From Roseiarcus sp049514155 (GTDB lineage Bacteria > Pseudomonadota > Alphaproteobacteria > Rhizobiales > Beijerinckiaceae), in the NCBI RefSeq assembly GCF_049514155.1, contig NZ_JBEKVH010000113.1, positions 1 to 12,889 of the forward strand: a DNA stretch of 12,889 nt, in the 5' to 3' direction. Of this stretch, positions 6,617-12,889 are shown piece by piece; positions within the stretch are counted from its first letter, which is position 1, and each line of letters starts with the position of its first letter. The notes under the pieces are model-generated. The model searched no databases. It worked only from the letters and a program-made list of their open reading frames with translations, and had not been told where the DNA came from. Made by a program: the position numbers and the translations under genes.

Positions 6617-7103
6617 AAGTTCCATGCCGGAATCGCCGCCGCTGATGCGGCGTCGAAAGGCGCGAATTGCCTACGAAAGCGGCGCCAAACGATCCAATTT
6701 TGGTCGCCGCCGCGGCGACGCGCGCCCCCGCAGGCAGCCTGTCCGCGACGCCGCGGCGGCGGAACGCTCGCCGGAACGGCGCGCTTTCCGCGGCAGCGGC
6801 CGAGTGAACCTCATCGCCGACGGCGAAAATTCACGCCTTGGCCGACGTCCACGCTTCGCCGATCCGCTCCGATAGCCTCGCCGACGCCCGTTCGCCGGCG
6901 CGGCGCAAGTTCGTTCGAAAAGTCCCGACTCGCCTCGCCGATTCTTGTTCGGGCCGGCCGGGGACAACGCCATTTTCGTTGGAAATTGCGCCTCTCCGCC
7001 GCACTGACCCGCAGCGAACGGCGCCGCAACGGCCGAAGGCGCCGACGGCCGCGAGGGCGGCGGCGGCCCTCAAAGGGGTTGAGGATCAAAACAAATCCGG
7101 CGA

Positions 7104-7132
7104 TTGCCGCGCGCGCGCGCGCCCGCTAATGT
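7104..7132 (+). promoter_or_regulatory. Weak candidate promoter for the liv operon, with a CG-alternating spacer
   Basis: TTGCCG (7104-7109) and TAATGT (7127-7132) are 17 bases apart. The spacer is largely the strictly alternating CG run at 7108-7122, which can adopt Z-DNA under supercoiling. The -10 is poor. It would give a leader of about 125 bases before livH. No better pair was seen nearby. Confidence 0.25.
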
Positions 7133-7146
7133 CGTCGGGGGGAACT

Positions 7147-7168
7147 GTTGCGCGCGGCGGCGCGCAAC
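7147..7168 (+). promoter_or_regulatory. Strong leader hairpin upstream of livH
   Basis: GTTGCGCG (7147-7154) pairs perfectly with CGCGCAAC (7161-7168). An inner C-G pair extends this to 9 bp with a GGCG tetraloop. It lies about 95 bases before the livH start in the presumed leader RNA. It is followed by CCCAGG rather than a T-run, so it is not an intrinsic terminator. It may stabilise the transcript or take part in attenuation. Confidence 0.45.
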
Positions 7169-7263
7169 CCAGGGCGACGGGCGGCCAACCACCACTGGTC
7201 GGACGGTGAGCAATGGCGCGGTTCCTGCATCGATAAGGTGAACTTCAGGGGGCGCGTCGCAGT

Positions 7264-8178
7264 ATGGACAATTTCCTGCAGCAGCTCATCAACGGGCTGA
7301 CGCTCGGATCGATTTACGGCCTGATCGCCATCGGCTACACGATGGTCTACGGCATCATCGGCATGATCAATTTCGCCCACGGCGACGTGTTCATGCTCTC
7401 CGCCTTCATCGCGCTCCTCATCTTCCTGGTCCTGTCGCAGGTTGTCGGCGTCGCCTCGCTGCCGGTCGCCTTCGTCATCGTGCTGATCGGCGGCATGGTG
7501 CTGACCTCGGTGTGGAACTGGACGATCGAACGAATCGCCTACCGCCCGCTGCGCGGTTCGTTTCGTCTCGCGCCGCTGATCTCGGCGATCGGCATGTCGA
7601 CATTCCTGTCGAACTTCGTTCAGGTGGTCCAAGGCCCGCGCAACAAGCCGGTGCCGCCGATGTTCACCAACTTCATCAACGTCGGCGGCGCCAGCCATCA
7701 GATCGTGCTGCAATACCGCCAGATCGTCATCATGGTCGTCACCGGGATCCTGCTGGTCGGCTTCTGGTGGCTGGTGCAGAAGACGGCGCTGGGGCGGGCG
7801 CAACGCGCCTGCGAACAAGACAGCAAAATGGCCTCGCTGATGGGCATCGACGTCGACCGCACCATCTCCATCACCTTCGTCATCGGCGCGTCGCTCGCCG
7901 CGGTCGCCGGCACGCTTTACATGATGTATTACGGTGTGGTGAATTTCGCCGACGGCTTCCTTCCCGGCGTCAAGGCGTTCACCGCTGCGGTGCTCGGCGG
8001 CATCGGGTCGCTGCCCGGCGCGGTCCTCGGCGGGCTGACGATCGGCCTGATCGAAGTCTTCTGGGCAGCTTACTTCTCGTCCGACTACAAGGACGTCGCC
8101 GCGTTCTCGATCCTAGCGATCACCCTCATCTTCATGCCTTCGGGCCTGCTCGGCCGTCCTGAGATCGAGAAGGTTTGA
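7264..8178 (+). CDS. livH: Branched-chain amino-acid ABC transporter permease, LivH type
   Basis: The 304-residue inner-membrane protein is one of the two permeases of a hydrophobic amino-acid uptake (HAAT) transporter. The N-terminal LINGLTLGSIYGLIAIGYTMVYG, whose core lies at residues 8-30, and the following GMINFAHGD (33-41) are the LivH signature. It has about eight hydrophobic segments, and the C-terminal GGIGSLPGAVLGGL stretch is also family-typical. The length equals E. coli LivH (308) within a few residues. AGGGGG lies 11 bases before the ATG, a slightly long spacing. It is the first gene of a six-gene operon and is followed after only 2 bases by livM. The substrate could be Leu/Ile/Val or a wider set of amino acids. 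Confidence 0.95.
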   Translation: MDNFLQQLINGLTLGSIYGLIAIGYTMVYGIIGMINFAHGDVFMLSAFIALLIFLVLSQVVGVASLPVAFVIVLIGGMVLTSVWNWTIERIAYRPLRGSFRLAPLISAIGMSTFLSNFVQVVQGPRNKPVPPMFTNFINVGGASHQIVLQYRQIVIMVVTGILLVGFWWLVQKTALGRAQRACEQDSKMASLMGIDVDRTISITFVIGASLAAVAGTLYMMYYGVVNFADGFLPGVKAFTAAVLGGIGSLPGAVLGGLTIGLIEVFWAAYFSSDYKDVAAFSILAITLIFMPSGLLGRPEIEKV

Positions 8179-8180
8179 CG

Positions 8181-9709
<1,529 letters not shown>

Positions 9710-9710
<1 letters not shown>

Positions 9711-10621
9711 TGCGGTGGCAGTCCAATCCCCTGCTGGTCGTCGAACATCTCACCATGCGCTTCGGCGGCCTGGTCGCCGTCAACGACCTCACGTTCCAAG
9801 TCGGCCGCGGCGACATCACCGCGCTGATCGGCCCCAACGGCGCGGGCAAGACGACGGTGTTCAATTGCGTCACCGGCTTCTACAAACCGACGGAAGGACG
9901 CTTGGCGCTTGCTCGTCTCGGCGCCGCCTCGGCGGCGCAGGTCGACGCGCTGACGCGATCGGCCAGAAAGCACGCGATCAGCGAAGGATCTGAAATCTTC
10001 CTGCTCGAGCGCATGCCGGGCAACGAGATCGCCTGGCGGGCGAAGGTCGCTCGCACTTTCCAGAACATCCGCCTCTTCCAAGGCATGACGGCGCTCGAGA
10101 ACCTCATCGTCGCCCATCACAATTCGCTGATGCTGGCGAGCGGCTTCACGATCCTGGGGCTGTTCGGCGCGCCGAGCTACCGCGCCGCCGAGACCGCGGC
10201 GGTCGAGCGGGCCAAGTACTGGCTCGACAAGATCGGCCTGCTGGACCGCGCCGACGATCCGGCCGGCGAGCTGCCCTACGGCGCGCAGCGGCGACTCGAG
10301 ATCGCCCGCGCGATGTGCACCGATCCGGTGCTGCTCTGTCTCGACGAGCCCGCCGCCGGCCTCAACCCGCGCGAGTCGCTCGAGCTGAACCAGCTGCTGC
10401 ATTCGATCCGCGAGGAGCACAACACTTCGATCCTGCTGATCGAGCACGACATGTCGGTGGTCATGCAGATTTCCGACCACATCGTCGTGCTCGACTACGG
10501 CATCAAGATCGCCGACGGCACGCCGGAGGAGGTGCGCACCGATCCGAAGGTCATTGCCGCCTACCTCGGCGTCGCCGACGACGACGAACTCGCCAGCGCG
10601 GAAGCGGAGATCGGCGGATGA
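9710..10621 (+). CDS. livG: Branched-chain amino-acid ABC transporter ATP-binding protein, LivG type
   Basis: This 303-residue ATPase powers uptake. Walker A is GPNGAGKTT (41-49), the Q-loop glutamine is Q118 (RTFQNIRLF), the signature region is LPYGAQRRLEIAR (188-200), Walker B is VLLCLDE (207-213) and the switch His is H246 (IEHD). The signature is PYGAQRR rather than LSGGQ, as is usual for LivG. E. coli LivG has about 255 residues. The extra length is an insertion of about 40 residues between Walker A and the Q-loop (about 65-110), which I recall from rhizobial LivG proteins, plus an acidic C-terminal tail (about 289-303). It starts by a TGATG overlap with livM and its TGA overlaps the livF ATG. 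Confidence 0.95.
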
Positions 10622-11385
10622 GCCAGGCCACTGTCAGCCATGACGCGCCGCGCGTCGGCCCTGCGCCTAAGACGCTGCTGTCGATCCGCGGCGTTGAGAC
10701 CTTCTACGGCAAGATCCAGGCGCTCAGGGGCGTCGACATCGACGTCGGCGAAGGCGAGATCGTCACTCTGATCGGCGCCAACGGCGCCGGCAAGTCGACG
10801 ATGATGATGACCATCTTCGGCAAACCTCGTGCGCGGCGCGGCTCGATCATCTTCGACGGCCAGGACATCACCAACATGCCGACGCACAAGATCGCGCGCA
10901 TGTCGATCGCCCAGTCGCCCGAAGGCCGCCGCATCTTTCCGCGCATGACGGTGTTCGAGAACCTGCAGATGGGCGCCTCGGTCGACAATTTCGCTCATTT
11001 CGAAGACGACCTTGAGCAGGTCTTCACCATGTTCCCGCGGCTCAAGGAACGCAGCCAACAACGCGGCGGCACCTTGTCCGGCGGCGAGCAGCAGATGCTG
11101 GCGATCGCGCGCGCGCTGATGGGTCGTCCGCGCCTGCTGCTGCTCGATGAGCCCTCGCTCGGCCTGGCGCCGCTGATCGTCAAACAGATCTTCAACGCCA
11201 TCGCCGAACTCAACCGTGACCAGCGGATCACGGTGTTTCTGGTCGAGCAGAACGCGTTCCATGCGCTCAAGCTGGCGCATCGCGGCTACGTGATGGTCAA
11301 CGGCGTGATCACTATGCAGGGCACCGGCCAGGAACTGTTGGCGCGGCCGGAAGTGCGCGCCGCTTATCTCGAGGGGGGCCATTGA
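10618..11385 (+). CDS. livF: Branched-chain amino-acid ABC transporter ATP-binding protein, LivF type
   Basis: The second ATPase has 255 residues. Walker A is GANGAGKST (53-61), the Q-loop is Q99 (AQSPEGRRIFPRMTV, typical of LivF), the signature is LSGGEQQ (153-159), and Walker B is LLLLDE (173-178). The switch position is VEQN (209-212), with Gln in place of His, which is normal for LivF. The length exceeds E. coli LivF (237) because of a 15-20 residue N-terminal extension. The start at 10618 is fixed by the ATGA overlap with livG; the frame is open far upstream but only as a shadow of livG. LivF pairs with LivG at the permease dimer. The downstream gene begins inside its stop codon. Confidence 0.95.
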   Translation: MSQATVSHDAPRVGPAPKTLLSIRGVETFYGKIQALRGVDIDVGEGEIVTLIGANGAGKSTMMMTIFGKPRARRGSIIFDGQDITNMPTHKIARMSIAQSPEGRRIFPRMTVFENLQMGASVDNFAHFEDDLEQVFTMFPRLKERSQQRGGTLSGGEQQMLAIARALMGRPRLLLLDEPSLGLAPLIVKQIFNAIAELNRDQRITVFLVEQNAFHALKLAHRGYVMVNGVITMQGTGQELLARPEVRAAYLEGGH

Positions 11386-11729
11386 TGGCCGGCTTTCTGT
11401 GGGTCGACAGCGACTTCGGCCTCCTTGCATTCATCATCCTCAGCGCCCTCGGCGCCGCCGCCGCCTTCGCCACCGGACGGGCGCTGGCGAGCGGCTGGAG
11501 CCCGCGGTGGCGCATCGTTCCGGCGGCGGTCGCCCTCGCCGCCGCCGTGCAGTTCCTGCACTTCGCGTTGTTCCAGGAGGATCTGCTGTCGCTCCACTAC
11601 TACCTCGTCACGTTGGCGCTGCTGCTGCTCGCGGCCTGGGTCGGTTATGCGAGGATGCGGGCTCGGCAGATGGCGACGCAATATTCCTGGGCCTTCGAAC
11701 GGGTCGGCCTGATCTGGCGGGCGCGCTGA
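11385..11729 (+). CDS. Small three-helix membrane protein of the liv operon (possibly DUF6867)
   Basis: The 114-residue protein starts at an ATG sharing one base with the livF stop (TGATG), so it is almost certainly translated by coupling. There are three clear hydrophobic segments: about 12-30, 44-63 and 69-89. Between helices 2 and 3 lies FLHFALFQEDLLSLHYYLV (57-75), a mix of aromatic, His and acidic residues. The C-terminal tail, ARMRARQMATQYSWAFERVG (89-108), is basic and aromatic and should be cytoplasmic. I recall similar small proteins next to livF in rhizobia, carried under DUF6867, but could not check this. No function is known to me. Its position, between the ATPases and the binding protein of one transporter, suggests an accessory or assembly subunit, which is inference. 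Confidence 0.8.
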   Translation: MAGFLWVDSDFGLLAFIILSALGAAAAFATGRALASGWSPRWRIVPAAVALAAAVQFLHFALFQEDLLSLHYYLVTLALLLLAAWVGYARMRARQMATQYSWAFERVGLIWRAR

Positions 11730-11744
11730 CCTCGTTCGGCGCGG

Positions 11745-11762
11745 CGGGCGAGAAATCGCCCG
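11745..11762 (+). terminator. Hairpin with GAAA tetraloop after the small membrane-protein gene
   Basis: CGGGCGA-GAAA-TCGCCCG is a perfect 7-bp stem closed by a GNRA-type tetraloop, 15 bases past the stop codon. It is followed by AAAGCG, not a T-run. It is better read as a 3'-end stabilising or partial termination structure than as a classical terminator. Confidence 0.4.
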
Positions 11763-11805
11763 AAAGCGCCTGGTGAGCAGGTGACACCCGCCGAAAAACA
11801 CGCTT

Positions 11806-11858
11806 TGATCCTGCCTAAGGTGGGATCGTTTCCGCCTCGGGGGCGCTGTCTGCGCCCC
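11806..11858 (+). promoter_or_regulatory. Two hairpins in the leader of the binding-protein gene
   Basis: The first, GATCCTGCC-TAA-GGTGGGATC (11807-11827), pairs fully over 9 bp with two G-U pairs, and T11806/G11828 can add another wobble. It is followed by GTTTCC, a short T-run. The second, GGGGCGC-TGTCT-GCGCCCC (11840-11858), is a perfect 7-bp stem 5 bases before the AGGGAG ribosome site. Together they could terminate part of the operon transcript or protect the downstream mRNA, so that the binding protein is made in excess over the membrane parts, as is usual for such transporters. Confidence 0.5.
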
Positions 11859-11876
11859 AAACACAGGGAGCGTAGT

Positions 11877-12889
11877 ATGAAGAAATACTGGTTGACGGGT
11901 CTCGTGCTCGCCGCCGGCCTGGGCATGGCCAGCGCGGCGGACGCGCAGATCAAGTTCGGCGTCGCCGGGCCGATCACCGGCCCGAACGCCTCGTTCGGCG
12001 CGCAGCTGACCAATGGCGTCGGTCAGGCGGTTGAGGACTTCAACAAGGCGGGCGGCATTCTCGGTCAGAAGATCGAGCTCGAGCAGGGCGACGACGTTTC
12101 CGATCCCAAGCAAGGCGTCTCGGTCGCCAACAAGTTCGTCGGCGACGGCGTCCACTTCGTCGTCGGCCACTTCAACTCCGGCGTGACCATCCCGGCTTCC
12201 GAAGTCTATGCCGACAACGACGTCCTCTTCGTCACCCCCTCGGCCACCAACCCCAAGGTCACCGATCGCAAGCTGTGGGACGCCTTCCGCACCTGCGGCC
12301 GCGACGACCAGCAGGGCAAGCTGTGGGCCGATCTCGCGCTCGGCGATCTCAAGGACAAGAAGATCGCCATCGTCCACGACAAGACCCCCTACGGCCAGGG
12401 CCTCGCCGACGCCGCGCGCGGCTTCATGAACGCCGGCGGCAAGAAAGAAGTCCTCTACGAAGGCGTCAACGTCGGCGAGAAGGACTATTCGGCGATCGTC
12501 TCCAAGATCAAGGCCGCGGGCGCCGACTACCTGATGTGGGGCGGCCTGCACACCGAAGGCGGCCTGATCGTGCGTCAGATGCGCGACCAGGGCATGAAGA
12601 CGATCATGATCTCCGGCGACGGCATCACCGACAACGAGTTCGCCTCGATCGGCGGCCCCGGCGTCGAAGGCACGCTGATGTCGTTCGGCCCCGAGCCGCG
12701 CGACAACCCGGCCGCCAAGGACGTCGTCGCCGAGTTCAAGGCCAAGGGCTACGATCCGGAAGGCTATACGCTCTACTCCTACGCCGCGATGCAGATCATC
12801 AAGCAGGCGATCGAGAAGGCCAACTCGACCGACCCGCACAAGGTCGCCGACGTCATGCACTCGGGCATGGCGTTCAAGACCGTGCTCGG
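11877..12889 (+). CDS. livK: Branched-chain amino-acid ABC transporter substrate-binding protein, LivJ/LivK type (3' end outside window)
   Basis: At least 337 residues are present and the frame is open to the window end; the family is about 370 long. A signal peptide (about 1-23: Lys-Lys start, hydrophobic LTGLVLAAGLG, then ASA-ADAQ) directs it to the periplasm, with cleavage likely after A20 or A23. The mature start IKFGVAGPITGPNASFGAQ is typical of the Peripla_BP_6 family. The ligand site is seen in GHFNSGVTIPASEVYAD (97-113), where S101 and the next residues should hold the amino-acid carboxylate and amine, and in PSATNP (121-126). AGGGAG lies 6 bases before the ATG. The gene is set 147 bases after the membrane-protein gene, behind hairpins. 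Its ligand may be Leu/Ile/Val, but related proteins bind other amino acids, so the symbol is by family only. Confidence 0.93.
   Translation, partial: MKKYWLTGLVLAAGLGMASAADAQIKFGVAGPITGPNASFGAQLTNGVGQAVEDFNKAGGILGQKIELEQGDDVSDPKQGVSVANKFVGDGVHFVVGHFNSGVTIPASEVYADNDVLFVTPSATNPKVTDRKLWDAFRTCGRDDQQGKLWADLALGDLKDKKIAIVHDKTPYGQGLADAARGFMNAGGKKEVLYEGVNVGEKDYSAIVSKIKAAGADYLMWGGLHTEGGLIVRQMRDQGMKTIMISGDGITDNEFASIGGPGVEGTLMSFGPEPRDNPAAKDVVAEFKAKGYDPEGYTLYSYAAMQIIKQAIEKANSTDPHKVADVMHSGMAFKTVL

Larger units (their letters stand above)
6495..7263. other. Long gap between usg and livH, no convincing gene
   Basis: About 770 bases separate the divergent usg and livH genes. Several frames are open, including 6671-6973 on the minus strand and 6838-7209 on the plus strand. 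Their translations are Arg/Ala-rich, lack hydrophobic cores and have no clear ribosome sites, so I regard them as GC-driven chance. The stretch holds two hairpins near usg, a 7-bp stem at 6703-6719 (GTCGCCG-CCG-CGGCGAC), the dyad CAACG-N7-CGTTG at 6965-6981 beside the palindrome GGCCGGCC (6952-6959), an alternating CG tract (7108-7122) and a strong leader hairpin (7147-7168). The likely content is control regions for usg and the liv operon. A small RNA is possible but not shown. Confidence 0.6.

Noticed and set aside
6671..6973. A 100-residue minus-strand frame in the usg-livH gap
   Set aside because: Its translation is mostly Arg, Ala, Ser and Gly with no hydrophobic core and no ribosome site, as expected from chance in GC-rich DNA. 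Conservation in relatives would change this view.
9900..10040. The insertion between Walker A and Q-loop of LivG as a novel domain
   Set aside because: I recall the same extension, including an LLER-like segment, in many rhizobial LivG proteins, so it appears to be a normal subfamily feature.
11364..12860. A 498-residue open frame on the minus strand opposite the liv binding-protein gene
   Set aside because: It lies antisense to a clearly real gene, is rich in Asp, Val, Gly and Arg without motifs, and arises because GC-rich codons rarely give stops on the other strand.

Overview
The window is chromosomal DNA from a GC-rich alphaproteobacterium, most likely a member of the Hyphomicrobiales (Rhizobiales). 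The evidence is strong G/C bias at third codon positions, a Usg-family gene (a family I know mainly from alphaproteobacteria), LivG and LivM proteins of the long rhizobial type, and a small membrane-protein gene inside the liv operon. The content is mostly housekeeping and transport. I see no phage, insertion sequence, CRISPR array or defence genes.

Layout. (1) Positions 1-249 hold the 3' end of an Ivy-like (lysozyme inhibitor) gene, convergent with the next gene. (2) From 4491 down to 253 there is a minus-strand series. In transcription order it is: an FkbM-type methyltransferase, overlapped by a CinA-N/COG1058 protein; gpt; tRNA-Leu(UAA); a short coiled-coil protein with its own candidate promoter; and a lysine 2,3-aminomutase of EpmB/KamA type. 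(3) From 4680 to 6199, divergent from fkbM, lies a map-radC pair with overlapping stop and start codons. (4) The minus-strand usg gene (6216-6494) converges on radC. (5) A gap of about 770 bases (6495-7263) has no convincing gene but contains several perfect inverted repeats and an alternating CG tract. (6) From 7264 to the window end lies a branched-chain/hydrophobic amino-acid ABC transporter operon: livH, livM, livG, livF, a small three-helix membrane protein, and a periplasmic binding protein cut off by the window end.

How the genes work together. The liv genes are packed tightly: a 2-base gap, then TGATG, ATGA and TGATG overlaps. Two permeases, two ATPases and the small membrane protein should therefore be made together by coupled translation. 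The binding-protein gene is set apart by 147 bases containing three hairpins, which suggests its expression is adjusted separately. The minus-strand genes serve unrelated functions: purine salvage, pyridine-nucleotide or molybdopterin-type chemistry, a tRNA, and EF-P modification.

I found no strong case for a new multi-gene system. The best leads are the small membrane protein coupled to the liv transporter, a two-helix insertion in LivM, the hairpin cluster before the binding-protein gene, and the structured leader before livH.
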